A stretch of DNA of 42,762 bases from Oscillospiraceae bacterium (GCA_015065225.1 SVQR01000008.1:1-42762), one strand, 5' to 3'; shown: positions 1 through 8,031, counted from the stretch's first letter. Notes: generated by a model from the sequence alone, not told the origin. A program made the numbers and translations.

Positions 1-1784
1 CAGGACTTGGGGCTGCCGTTTGCAAGCTGAAGGAAGTTAATGAAATGTCTGTTGCCTTCCGCATTTACTTCTGTTGTACCGGGCTCAAGCTCGTAGTAGT
101 ACCTGATGACCGCATACTTGTAATCCGGGATTGAAACGCTCTTGAGTGTGCTGTTGTAGCAGTCGCTGGCAACATTGTCCGAGCTTTCCGGATTGGGGAT
201 GTAACGGAGAACGTCGGTGTCCGTAATACCGAGGTGGTATACGCTGAAGTCTGAACCGCTGTTTGTATATCCTCCGCCGGAGATCTTTGTGTTGAGAAGT
301 GCGGGTGTAAGAACGATAGGTGTCTTTACAAGGTCGTTGAGAGGCTTGTTGTTGGGAGCACCCTGGAGTATTTCCGCACCGAAGCCTGTGCTGTCGCCTT
401 CAAGGAAGATACTTCTGAAGGACCAGTCATCACCGTTGAGAGTTTTACGGAGAATAACGTCAACAACACGTTCCTTCTCTTCGAGATCCTCGAAGAACAT
501 GAAGTATTCATTCTGATTGTTGCCGGATGTATACATGTTTGCATACTTCCATTCGCCGCCGTCAACTCTGTACTGGATCAGACCCATTGTGGGATGTCCT
601 CTGTAGTACATACCGACACTCTGTGCCTTTGTCTTTACAGACCATGCCATACCGGGATTGTCGTAGGAATCCTTTGTGACGTTACCGCCTGCGGGATTAT
701 AGCCGTAGCCTGCGGTACCGAAGTTTCTCGGAACTATATCCGTTGCGTTGGAACGGAGTCTTGCGTTGTGGTAAATGGAATGTGCACCGGGATGATAGGA
801 ATGGAAGTTGTCAAGAAATTCCTGTGTAGCATTGTAGGGAACTTCGGGACAGGTGTAGTTTACAACTTCTGTTGAGTAGCCCTTTGTATCATCGAGGTTG
901 GGGATAAGGAAATTATCACGAAGGAACTCAAAGTACTTCTGATAACCTCTGGGAGAGGGATGACATCCGTCAGCCATGTATGTCTGCCAGAGCTCGGAGC
1001 CGGAGGAGGGAAGAACTGCGCTGTTGCCCAGCTTTACATTCTCCTCAACAAGGAAGTCATACATATATCCGCCGAACCAGAACCAGGGGATGTTGTAATA
1101 TTCCGCAACATCTATATGAGCCTGAGCGTTCATGTGTACCTCTGTACCGTCCTTGGATGCCGCAAGCTTACCGTGGTCTGTTGTGAGCATGATAACGATA
1201 TCTGTTGTGGGGCTCTTTTCACGGATCATCTTGATGGTGGATTCCATGAAGAAAGCGGACTTTTCGTATGTGTTGCCCTCGTAGCTGTCATTGATGGAGA
1301 ATTCAATGAAAAGAAGGTCAACGGGATCTGTTGTGGAAAGACCGAGAGCATTGTTTGCACGATAGAGGTTAAGGTCGATACCTGTACCGCCGAGACCTGC
1401 ATGTTTCTTTGCACCTGTATTGGAGTTTGTTTCCATGATTGTGATGCCGTTGGGCACACCGTAAGTTTCATGGAGCCAGGTCTGTGAAAGACCTCTCCAG
1501 CAGTTTACACCCTGCTGGGGTGCGGGGTTGTAGGCATTTGACGGAGCATAGCCGTTTGTAACCGAGCCGCCGAAGTAGCCCAGGTGGATATCCTCGCCTT
1601 TCTTTATCTTGGCGTAGGTGTTGGGGATCGCGGAGCCGTTTTCCGTGATCTGGGAAATGAATGATGTGGTCTCGGCAGTTTCTTCCGCAACCTCGGCTGC
1701 ATCTTCAGCCTGTGCAAATGAAACCGTTCCGATGCCTGTCAGCGTGAGCATTGCCGCAAGCACGACCGATAGGAATTTTTTCAT
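1..1784 (-). CDS. Secreted SGNH/GDSL-type esterase, 3' end cut by window edge
   Basis: The reading frame runs off the left edge; 594 codons are visible. The start at 1784 follows an AAGGAGG ribosome site. Residues 1-26 form a signal peptide (basic KK, hydrophobic core, AQA cleavage site), so the protein is exported. The catalytic region has a GGS block near residues 72-74, an SIND block near 163-166 and DGCHPS near 272-277, matching SGNH blocks I, III and V with Ser74 as likely nucleophile and Asp272/His275 completing the triad. The family deacetylates or de-esterifies carbohydrates; the substrate here is unknown. From about residue 500 a second module begins that resembles the jelly-roll-like domains of the large surface protein at 11985-15464 (both contain an IPNP-S stretch followed by a Tyr-rich strand). 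SLH anchors could follow in the missing part. It is divergent from an AraC regulator, which probably controls it. Confidence 0.85.
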   Translation of the reverse strand, partial: MKKFLSVVLAAMLTLTGIGTVSFAQAEDAAEVAEETAETTSFISQITENGSAIPNTYAKIKKGEDIHLGYFGGSVTNGYAPSNAYNPAPQQGVNCWRGLSQTWLHETYGVPNGITIMETNSNTGAKKHAGLGGTGIDLNLYRANNALGLSTTDPVDLLFIEFSINDSYEGNTYEKSAFFMESTIKMIREKSPTTDIVIMLTTDHGKLAASKDGTEVHMNAQAHIDVAEYYNIPWFWFGGYMYDFLVEENVKLGNSAVLPSSGSELWQTYMADGCHPSPRGYQKYFEFLRDNFLIPNLDDTKGYSTEVVNYTCPEVPYNATQEFLDNFHSYHPGAHSIYHNARLRSNATDIVPRNFGTAGYGYNPAGGNVTKDSYDNPGMAWSVKTKAQSVGMYYRGHPTMGLIQYRVDGGEWKYANMYTSGNNQNEYFMFFEDLEEKERVVDVILRKTLNGDDWSFRSIFLEGDSTGFGAEILQGAPNNKPLNDLVKTPIVLTPALLNTKISGGGYTNSGSDFSVYHLGITDTDVLRYIPNPESSDNVASDCYNSTLKSVSIPDYKYAVIRYYYELEPGTTEVNAEGNRHFINFLQLANGSPKS

Positions 1785-1823
1785 GAAGTTTTCCTCCTTA
1801 AAAAATATATTTTCCTTAGATAT

Positions 1824-1853
1824 ATAATAACATAATGGCTGTGGTTACGTCAA
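1824..1853 (-). promoter_or_regulatory. Promoter of the secreted SGNH esterase
   Basis: On the minus strand TTGACG (1848-1853) is followed after 18 bp by TATTAT (1824-1829), about 40 bp before the start codon. Confidence 0.55.
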
Positions 1854-1876
1854 TTAGTTTTTTTGCACATTTTATT

Positions 1877-1889
1877 AGTAAAATTTACT
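1877..1889. promoter_or_regulatory. Dyad between two divergent promoters, candidate operator
   Basis: AGTAAAATTTACT is a perfect 13-bp palindrome with a one-base centre. It sits between the -35 boxes of the SGNH esterase promoter (minus) and the AraC promoter (plus), where a shared operator would be expected. A chance A/T palindrome cannot be excluded. Confidence 0.35.
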
Positions 1890-1898
1890 TTTTTCGGG

Positions 1899-1927
1899 TT
1901 GTATTATATGCCTTTGTGTGATATGAT
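1899..1927 (+). promoter_or_regulatory. Promoter of the AraC regulator at 2101
   Basis: TTGTAT (1899-1904), 17-bp spacer, TATGAT (1922-1927). It implies a leader of about 165 nt that contains the inverted repeat at 1986-2032. Confidence 0.55.
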
Positions 1928-1985
1928 AAAAACAGATATCGTGATTTATGCGGTTTGACGAAGCGCATAATACAATGACAAGCTC

Positions 1986-2032
1986 CTTCAAATCTGCCAG
2001 CGGGGGCGTTCCCGCTAAACATAGATTTGAAG
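1986..2032 (+). repeat. Nested inverted repeat in the AraC leader
   Basis: CTTCAAATCT (1986-1995) is perfectly repeated in inverse as AGATTTGAAG (2023-2032). Inside lies a second stem, AGCGGG (1999-2004) with CCCGCT (2011-2016). In the transcript this would fold into a two-tier hairpin about 70 nt before the start codon. There is no T-run, so it is not a plain terminator. It could be a leader regulatory structure or a small repeat element. Confidence 0.6.
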
Positions 2033-2100
2033 CACATCCACCCATCTTGTCGAACATCAATCTCCCTCATAGCCGATATTCCTCTCGAAAGGAGCAAAAA

Positions 2101-2955
2101 ATGCCGAAACTTATATTTCCGCCATTCAACGAAAAATACATAAGATCTACTCCTGAAAGTGCCCGTGAAAAATGCTTTCTTCACATATACGGTGCAGGGA
2201 TAGTGTACCCGGATGCAAGATACGAATTTGAAAAGATACGCGACTCATATCTTTTTGAATATGTTGTCAGCGGACAAGGCTATGTCGGCAACGAAACTGA
2301 GACTGTCAGAGTCGCTGCGGGAGACTGTATAGTTTCCGCAAAGGACGGATTCACACGGTATGGCTCGGATAAGAAAGACCCTTACGTCAAGATGTGGTTC
2401 AGTGTCACAGGAGACTTCATGAAGGCTCTTTACGATACTTGTCTTTCACCGTATACCGACTTTACTGTGAAAAAAGTTGACGTATATCCACTCTTTGAAA
2501 AGATGCTTGCCGAGCTTGACGGAAATCCAAAGGACAATGTAAATGTCCTCGCACCGATAATCCTCGATATTCTTCTTGCGGTTTCAGGTAGAGGCGAAGA
2601 GACAGCTACGTTTACAGATGTGCGTTCCCGCGCGCTTGATATAAAGCAGTACATCGATACATTTATTCTGGACAATATATCGGTACGCAAGGCGGCGGAG
2701 CATATCGGCATTACGGAACGTACTGCTATAAAGTTGTTTCGCGACAAGTACGGTATCACACCTGCAAAGTACATAAGGCTGAAACGTCTGGAACGTGCAA
2801 AGGAGCTTCTCGTGAACTCAGACAAATCCGTTACGGACATAGCACATATCCTTCATTACTGCGACCAGAGCTACTTCTCCACCGATTTCAAAAAGGAGTT
2901 CGGAATTTATCCTTCGGAATATCGCGAACACACAAAGCACGCAAAAAAGCATTGA
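2101..2955 (+). CDS. AraC-family transcriptional regulator
   Basis: A 284-residue regulator. The start at 2101 is chosen over the longer open frame from 1948 because AAAGGAG lies 6 bases upstream and homology begins at MPKLIF. The N-terminal half (about 1-150) looks like a cupin-type sensing domain: a YVVSGQGY-like strand followed by the GD-x-(I/V) turn typical of AraC ligand domains. The C-terminal 100 residues carry two helix-turn-helix motifs, first SVRKAAEHIGITERT and second SVTDIAHILHYCDQSYFS, ending in the family signature FKKEFGIYPSEYR. It probably responds to a sugar and controls the divergent secreted SGNH esterase gene. The effector is not predictable from sequence. Confidence 0.9.
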   Translation: MPKLIFPPFNEKYIRSTPESAREKCFLHIYGAGIVYPDARYEFEKIRDSYLFEYVVSGQGYVGNETETVRVAAGDCIVSAKDGFTRYGSDKKDPYVKMWFSVTGDFMKALYDTCLSPYTDFTVKKVDVYPLFEKMLAELDGNPKDNVNVLAPIILDILLAVSGRGEETATFTDVRSRALDIKQYIDTFILDNISVRKAAEHIGITERTAIKLFRDKYGITPAKYIRLKRLERAKELLVNSDKSVTDIAHILHYCDQSYFSTDFKKEFGIYPSEYREHTKHAKKH

Positions 2956-2980
2956 AAAATTCATATAATCATGATATAAT
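2952..2980 (+). promoter_or_regulatory. Promoter of the HPr-like gene
   Basis: TTGAAA (2952-2957, overlapping the AraC stop codon), 17-bp spacer, TATAAT (2975-2980). The small downstream gene therefore has its own promoter. Confidence 0.6.
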
Positions 2981-3040
2981 CATGTATATGTAAAAGCGGC
3001 AAAAACAAACACCAATTTCATTTTGCGAAAGGATGATACC

Positions 3041-3262
3041 ATGAAATACAAAATTCAGCTTATAACCCTCCAGGACATCAATGACTTCGTAAAGATAGCA
3101 ACAAGCCACGACTTCAGAATAATTCTGACCGACGGTAAGGACTTCGCTGTCAGTGCAAAGAGCTTTATGGGTGCAATGGCATCCGTAGAATGGGATGAAC
3201 TCTACTGCGAATCCGAGCATGAAATCTACGGCGAGATCGCAAAGTACATAGTAGAAGAATAA
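3041..3262 (+). CDS. HPr-like small protein lacking the phosphorylatable histidine
   Basis: A 73-residue protein. The start at 3041 (MKYKIQ) is preceded by AAAGGAT; the frame also opens at 3023 but without a ribosome site. Length and pattern fit the HPr fold of the phosphotransferase system. The segment AKSFMGAM (residues 39-46) aligns with KSIMGVM around regulatory Ser46 of HPr, so Ser41 corresponds to that serine. The region that in HPr holds the G-x-HAR active site reads LQDINDFVKIA and has no histidine, so it cannot relay phosphate from PEP as HPr does. It may be a Crh-like regulatory paralogue or a structural homologue of unknown role. It is monocistronic and ends at a strong terminator. 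Confidence 0.7.
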   Translation: MKYKIQLITLQDINDFVKIATSHDFRIILTDGKDFAVSAKSFMGAMASVEWDELYCESEHEIYGEIAKYIVEE

Positions 3263-3299
3263 TAAACTGTTGTACCGCTTTGCATTATAGTATAAAAAT

Positions 3300-3336
3300 A
3301 CGGGAGCTGCCCATTTTCGGACAGTTCCCGTTTTTT
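3300..3336. terminator. Bidirectional intrinsic terminator
   Basis: ACGGGAGCTG..CC pairs with GG.CAGTTCCCGT and is followed by TTTTTT on plus and by a T-rich run on minus. It separates the HPr-like gene from the convergent sialate O-acetylesterase gene. Confidence 0.85.
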
Positions 3337-3355
3337 GTTATGCTCGATGTGTTTT

Positions 3356-4351
3356 TCAGCCGAATATTCCTTTGTTTATCAGATCCTCACATATTCTCTG
3401 TGCGAGCTTGGATTTTGTCGGCGGATGAATGTCGTTGTCCTCGCAGACGTCAAAGCTCTTTACGCAGGAAAGGTACGGTACCGTCTTTTCGGCACGCTCC
3501 TGAGCCTTCTGTACTCCGGACCATGCAGCCTGATTACCGGCTTTTTTGTAGTTTGCTATCTGAACTATCGTAAAGGGAAGTGTATCGTCGCGAAGATCCT
3601 CTCTCCAGTTTTTCGCAAGGATATAAAGCATCCTGTCGTAGATCACCGATTCCGCATCGGATGTGTTGGATTCTCCCTGATACCACACAACGGATCTTAC
3701 GGAATAGGGGATAAGTCTTTCAAATGACCTGTGATAAAGGTTTCCGGGCGTGTTCCAATTGTATAACGGATATGTGACATCGTGATGCATTTTTTCCACC
3801 GGTAATTCTATTTCACTGCCATAGTATCTGTCCTCATGTATCCAGGATTGGATCATGGAAGCACCGACACTTGCGTTGATCATTCCAACCGCACAGCCGA
3901 GCTTTTTGCGAAGTCCAAGCCCCAGATGATAGCATATGGCAGACCACGAATCCACGGTAGAAGCCTCACAAATACGCCATTCAAAGATGTTTTCCGCATC
4001 CTTGTGGCTGACAAACGTGCGGAGCATATCGTCAGAGATGTATTCCTCGGGAGGCGTTTTCTCCAAATTCATTGTAAACGCCATATTTGACTGTCCGGAG
4101 CAGAGGATCACCTCGCCCACATAAACATTCTGTATTGTGACTTTTTCTCCGTCACCGTCTATCTTCAATTCATACGGACCACCATATTTCATGGGTGACA
4201 TTTCGACAACGAATCTTCCGTTTTCCGGCGTTGCTTTTGCCGTATTTCCGTTTAAAGAAACGGTAACATCACCGCAGCTCTCACCGTAGATCCTTATGGG
4301 CTTATTTGCCTGCAACACCATATTGTCGCAGAATATCTTTTCAAGTCTCAT
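3356..4351 (-). CDS. Sialate O-acetylesterase family carbohydrate esterase (SASA domain)
   Basis: A 331-residue cytosolic protein without signal peptide. The N-terminus (residues 1-70) is the beta-rich leader typical of this family (FCDNMVLQ). The catalytic domain shows CSGQSNM (84-90, nucleophile Ser88), VWYQGESN (222-229, Glu227) and DIHPP (307-311, Asp307/His309), matching the SASA family that removes acetyl groups from sialic acids or other acetylated sugars. It is shorter than many family members (450 residues or more) but all motifs are present. It is the second gene of a two-gene minus-strand operon, 18 bp after the glutaminase-domain gene. Lack of a signal peptide implies action on imported sugars. 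Xylan-type acetyl esterase activity is possible. Confidence 0.88.
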   Translation of the reverse strand: MRLEKIFCDNMVLQANKPIRIYGESCGDVTVSLNGNTAKATPENGRFVVEMSPMKYGGPYELKIDGDGEKVTIQNVYVGEVILCSGQSNMAFTMNLEKTPPEEYISDDMLRTFVSHKDAENIFEWRICEASTVDSWSAICYHLGLGLRKKLGCAVGMINASVGASMIQSWIHEDRYYGSEIELPVEKMHHDVTYPLYNWNTPGNLYHRSFERLIPYSVRSVVWYQGESNTSDAESVIYDRMLYILAKNWREDLRDDTLPFTIVQIANYKKAGNQAAWSGVQKAQERAEKTVPYLSCVKSFDVCEDNDIHPPTKSKLAQRICEDLINKGIFG

Positions 4352-4369
4352 GCTTAATAGTTCCTTTCT

Positions 4370-5419
4370 CTATATCCAAAGCAGGATCTGCGGAGCGGTG
4401 ATGCCTTCAAAAACACCGTCCACTGTCACGACTTCGGTCTTTATCACACCTTCGGCGATCATAGACTTTACCGTCTCATAGGTAAGATGTGCCGCAGGTG
4501 TGCAGTCATATTTTTTGTGATCGAACAGGCTCTTGACTCTTTGGTAGAGTTCCATGAAGCTGATCTTTTCCTTTGAAAGCGAATCAAATACAAAATCATA
4601 AGCCCTGTGAGTAATTTCGGCACTTATCGGTGCAATTTTGCAGACAGGCTTTTCAAAGGGAAGTATCTCCGCTTTGCCGTTATAAATATTACCGTAGCTC
4701 ATACATGGGAGTGAGAACGCCTCGCCCGCATCCTCCGGGAAGCAGATGGATGTAGAGCCGATATAAGTTCCGTGTTCGCTGTGTGATACGTTCATCGGCT
4801 GATTTATCCTTGCAAATGCGATCCTGTCCGGCTCGGAAAGGGCTATTGCAAGTCCCACTATCTCACCGGGCATATCCGTAAAGGATCTCTCCATAGCTTT
4901 TGAAAGATTTTCACCGCTATCTATATAACGCATAATCTGCTGTGCCATGACCTCACTCGAATGTACACCGTCACCGTCGGGAAGCGTTGCATATCTGGGG
5001 GCATCTATCTTACACTTGGAAGGAAGACCATATCCCAGCGAATAAAGCTCTGCGGCAATGGGAGAGATACTTTTTTCCACCTCGTCGGAAAAATATCCCT
5101 GTGATCCGTTCGCAACATAAGCGACATAAGGATCGCCGTTACCGTTTTTTGTACCGATAAAAGGCTGTGCCCACAAATCACCGCCGCCGGATCTTGTTCT
5201 TCCGTGGATGATGCCGACATTGCCGGGAAGATCCATAGCATTTGTAAGAGCAACAAGTCTGTCCGTGTCGCCCGTCAGCTTTGCGTAATATAACTTTCCC
5301 TCATGTATTGTTGCAATGCCGCTGTAAAAGCCGGCGTTGTAGTATTCCTCTTTTTTCAGCATTTCTACAAGTATAGGTGCGGCTCTTTTTGTACCGATAT
5401 ATCCTGCGATCGTACACAT
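4370..5419 (-). CDS. Stand-alone class II glutamine amidotransferase domain protein, GlmS-like
   Basis: A 349-residue protein beginning MCTIAGY, so that Met removal exposes Cys2 as N-terminal nucleophile, as in class II glutaminases. Residues 1-240 follow the glutaminase half of GlmS: IG-x(n)-FYSGIATI, HGRTRSGG (72-79, glutamine-binding loop), VANG (102-105, oxyanion Asn-Gly) and HSSEVMAQ (153-160, matching the SDTEV segment). The remaining 110 residues are too short for the two SIS isomerase domains of GlmS and look like a small helical, possibly winged-helix tail. It therefore lacks a recognisable ammonia-accepting synthase domain. It may supply ammonia to a partner or act as an amidase on an amino-sugar compound. 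The start is supported by GGAGG and a consensus promoter. It is co-transcribed with the SASA esterase. Confidence 0.8.
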   Translation of the reverse strand: MCTIAGYIGTKRAAPILVEMLKKEEYYNAGFYSGIATIHEGKLYYAKLTGDTDRLVALTNAMDLPGNVGIIHGRTRSGGGDLWAQPFIGTKNGNGDPYVAYVANGSQGYFSDEVEKSISPIAAELYSLGYGLPSKCKIDAPRYATLPDGDGVHSSEVMAQQIMRYIDSGENLSKAMERSFTDMPGEIVGLAIALSEPDRIAFARINQPMNVSHSEHGTYIGSTSICFPEDAGEAFSLPCMSYGNIYNGKAEILPFEKPVCKIAPISAEITHRAYDFVFDSLSKEKISFMELYQRVKSLFDHKKYDCTPAAHLTYETVKSMIAEGVIKTEVVTVDGVFEGITAPQILLWI

Positions 5420-5451
5420 ATCAATACCTCCGTAAGTGTTTTGCTATAACA

Positions 5452-5480
5452 ATTATAACAAAAGAATGCGATGCTGTCAA
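5452..5480 (-). promoter_or_regulatory. Consensus promoter of the glutaminase-esterase operon
   Basis: On the minus strand TTGACA (5475-5480), 17-bp spacer, TATAAT (5452-5457): a perfect sigma-A match 33 bp before the start codon. Confidence 0.85.
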
Positions 5481-5539
5481 TAACAAACACCGCATATCCG
5501 ATATGTAATTCTTATTTGTATTATAACCCGACCGTTATG

Positions 5540-6241
5540 TCAGATACCCTTTACCTCAACATAATAGTCGCCCTGCTTAACATAAAGCTGCTTGTCGCCC
5601 TTGACCTCGGGACGTGAATACTTTGTCTTGTCCGGAACTATGAGAGTGCTGTAATCAATGCCGAGCACCTCGCAGATGACTCTGTTTACCTGACCGCCGA
5701 GAAGCTCGGTTGCTTCGGGCGTATAGTAATGTGTCTGATCGGAATGAAGCTCATCAATGTCGGGACGTCCGTCAAGAATACCGTAGAGATCGTTTATAAC
5801 GACACCGTGCTTCTTCAGTACTTCAATGGCGATATTGTTGTATCTTACGATATCCGAGTTTCTTCTCATCTCGAATTCTTCAATGAAGTCTTCCTCACGA
5901 ACCGGCGTTGATGTTGCAAAAACAAACTTCGCCTTTGGGAAAAGAAATTCAAGCCTTGACTGTATCCTCTCGATATAGTCAGCAAACACTTCAGCTCTTG
6001 TCAGACAGTCGTCGCCGTAAATGCGGAGTGTATCCCAATGTCCCACATTCCAGTGAACGAGATCCACATCATCACCGCACTTCAGGGCATCCTTCCAATA
6101 GTGAATATTACGCAGAGTATACTCCGCAAATCTGCAGTTCTCACCGGGAGCAAATACCTCGGCGATGCCTTCCATGCTTTCTCTTACATAGTTGTCATAA
6201 CCCTGACGGATGGAGTCACCTATAAAGAATATTTTTTTCAT
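5540..6241 (-). CDS. Cytosolic SGNH/GDSL hydrolase
   Basis: A 233-residue protein without signal peptide. Block I is IGDSIRQGY (7-15, Ser10 nucleophile). The oxyanion block is WNVGHWD (64-70, Asn65/Gly67) and block V is SDQTHYTP-like (167-174, Asp168 and His171). This gives a complete SGNH triad. Likely role is deacetylation of a sugar or glycoside. Two other esterases lie within 6 kb, which points to a heavily acetylated or esterified substrate. Single gene with its own promoter; the start follows AAAGGAAT. Confidence 0.85.
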   Translation of the reverse strand: MKKIFFIGDSIRQGYDNYVRESMEGIAEVFAPGENCRFAEYTLRNIHYWKDALKCGDDVDLVHWNVGHWDTLRIYGDDCLTRAEVFADYIERIQSRLEFLFPKAKFVFATSTPVREEDFIEEFEMRRNSDIVRYNNIAIEVLKKHGVVINDLYGILDGRPDIDELHSDQTHYYTPEATELLGGQVNRVICEVLGIDYSTLIVPDKTKYSRPEVKGDKQLYVKQGDYYVEVKGI

Positions 6242-6277
6242 ACCATATTCCTTTCATCGTTTTATATATCCTACAAG

Positions 6278-6334
6278 ATTATATCTCACAGCTCTGTATA
6301 AGTAAATGTAATTTTTGATACTGTTTGTATTTTT
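6278..6334 (-). promoter_or_regulatory. Promoter of the cytosolic SGNH gene with a possible 19-bp-spaced direct repeat
   Basis: Minus strand TTTACT (6301-6306), 17-bp spacer, TATAAT (6278-6283). Just upstream, GTAATTTTT (plus strand 6308-6316) and GTATTTTT (6327-6334) repeat with 19-bp offset, an arrangement like AraC-type sites, although the repeat is A/T-rich and weak. Confidence 0.5.
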
Positions 6335-6429
6335 CTGTATGGAAATTGAGAAAGTAGATTGCAAATAGGATTTATGTTTAGCGGGATATTGCAAATTCCG
6401 GATACGCCGATAAATAAAATTAAATATAT

Positions 6430-7818
6430 TCACTCATAAAAACCGAACATCTCGGCATCGGTAAACTCAAATACAAGACAAATCTTATCGCAGACGGTGG
6501 ATATATCCCCTTTAAATTTTACCCTGTATACATTCTCCGACATTTCTTCAAGTGTACATTCACAAGGGGAGAATCCATTAAGATATTGCGGCTGTTTGTG
6601 TATGGTGAAAAATTCGGATACACCTACTCTTATATTGCCGTTTTCATGAAGCTTTGCACGAACACAAAATTCGTCCTTCGGCATATCTCGCATGGGAGTA
6701 ATTATGCGTGACAGCTTTCCTTTTTCGGAAACATATGCCGCAAGCTCGTCACGGTGTATTTTTGCACACATGAGGCTTGTTTCACGGAAATTCGTATGCT
6801 GTCCGTTGCCACCGAAATAGAAGAAACGGTATTCGTCTCCGTCATCCAAGGGTGCGGAAGAATAAATACATCCGCAGTCAGCCTCGCCGTTGCCGTAATG
6901 ACCTTTGCCTCTTTCAATAAAAGGAGCTTTCCTTTCCACTCTGTTCCAGTTTTTGCCGTTGCCGCTTACAAGCAGTTCAAGATCTACACAGTCAAAATCC
7001 TCTGCATTTCTTTCACCGCCATGGAAGAAAGAGCCGAGTCCGTAGTATATACCGTCCTTTATGAATACGGGCATGGAATAAAGCTGATCGTCAATGCCAT
7101 CTCCCCGGTATACCTCACAAGGATCTGACCAGTGCAGGAAATCATCGCTCTCGCAAAGGGCGGGTATTCTCTGATTGTCTGTCCATATCCGTGTTATTAC
7201 TCTGTATTTTCCAACCTTTTCGTCAAACCACGCATAGTTGTGCGTATCGCCTGCGGGGTCGCATCCTATCCAGTCGCAGGGATCGCTCCAATGTATTCCG
7301 TCAGCGGAAAAGCATACAGCCATATGGTGATTCCTGTCGTTATGTATCACCATCTTGTACTTCCTTTCGGCATCCGTTTCATGCTCATCCCTGAAAACAC
7401 CTGCACCGTGAGCGCATCTTATAAGAATATTATTGTCACGGTTTCCACCGTAATCGCATACACCGAGGTTTGGTCTTTCCCAAGTCTCACCGTCCTTTGA
7501 AACGGCTAAAAGTATCGCACTCTCACGAGTGCCTGTTTCGCGATATACCGTGTTTTTCCTATCTTCAAGACTTGTCTCACGGTGTGAATCATCCCTTATG
7601 AAAACCGAATAATACATACGGTATTCCTTATATTCGCTGTCGTAAAACACATTTGGATAACCGTTGTCTATCCTCTGCTCCCACTGTACGTGCGGCGTGC
7701 CCGTAAGACCTTCCTCAAGATATATCTTATTGTCCTTTTTCGCTTGACATACTCTGAGATGAGTATTCTCGGTAAATCTCACATTGGGCGCAAAAAGAAA
7801 GGGGTTGAATTCTTTCAT
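6430..7818 (-). CDS. GH43/GH32-like five-bladed beta-propeller glycoside hydrolase
   Basis: A 462-residue cytosolic protein. I take the start at 7818 (MKEFNPF), five bases after GGAGG; the frame is open for 27 more codons to 7899 but those overlap the promoter. The sequence shows recurring propeller blade signatures: NGYPNVFYDSEYKEYRMYY, ILLAVSKDGETWERPNLG, VCFSADGIHWSDP and ESDDFLHWSDP, the SxDGxxW pattern seen in sucrase/arabinanase-type (GH32/43/62/68) propellers and related uncharacterised families. Exact family and catalytic carboxylates cannot be fixed by eye; an inverting beta-xylosidase, arabinofuranosidase or levanase-like activity would be typical. It sits among other intracellular glycosidases and has its own consensus promoter. 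Confidence 0.75.
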   Translation of the reverse strand: MKEFNPFLFAPNVRFTENTHLRVCQAKKDNKIYLEEGLTGTPHVQWEQRIDNGYPNVFYDSEYKEYRMYYSVFIRDDSHRETSLEDRKNTVYRETGTRESAILLAVSKDGETWERPNLGVCDYGGNRDNNILIRCAHGAGVFRDEHETDAERKYKMVIHNDRNHHMAVCFSADGIHWSDPCDWIGCDPAGDTHNYAWFDEKVGKYRVITRIWTDNQRIPALCESDDFLHWSDPCEVYRGDGIDDQLYSMPVFIKDGIYYGLGSFFHGGERNAEDFDCVDLELLVSGNGKNWNRVERKAPFIERGKGHYGNGEADCGCIYSSAPLDDGDEYRFFYFGGNGQHTNFRETSLMCAKIHRDELAAYVSEKGKLSRIITPMRDMPKDEFCVRAKLHENGNIRVGVSEFFTIHKQPQYLNGFSPCECTLEEMSENVYRVKFKGDISTVCDKICLVFEFTDAEMFGFYE

Positions 7819-7870
7819 AACATCCTCCGCAGGCATCGGTACGCCGGTGCACATCATCATATATACGCTA

Positions 7871-7899
7871 ATTATATAGTACCGGGGCTTTCCTGTCAA
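7871..7899 (-). promoter_or_regulatory. Consensus promoter of the beta-propeller glycosidase
   Basis: Minus strand TTGACA (7894-7899), 17-bp spacer, TATAAT (7871-7876). It decides the start at 7818, because the longer frame would begin upstream of the transcription start. Confidence 0.8.
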
Positions 7900-7932
7900 G
7901 CAATCCTAAAACAAAAAGCAAAAAATCGGACG

Positions 7933-7964
7933 TATAGGATATAGGATATAGGGGATAGGGGAGG
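7933..7964. repeat. Short heptanucleotide tandem repeat
   Basis: TATAGGA is repeated twice and followed by the variants TATAGGG and GATAGGGG in the intergenic space upstream of the beta-propeller promoter. It may be a slippage-prone tract. Confidence 0.6.
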
Positions 7965-8031
7965 TTGGAAACTTCGTTTTCTTCGATTATTAAATTTTTT
8001 TTTGAATATATGGGAAATGTCATTAACTTTA

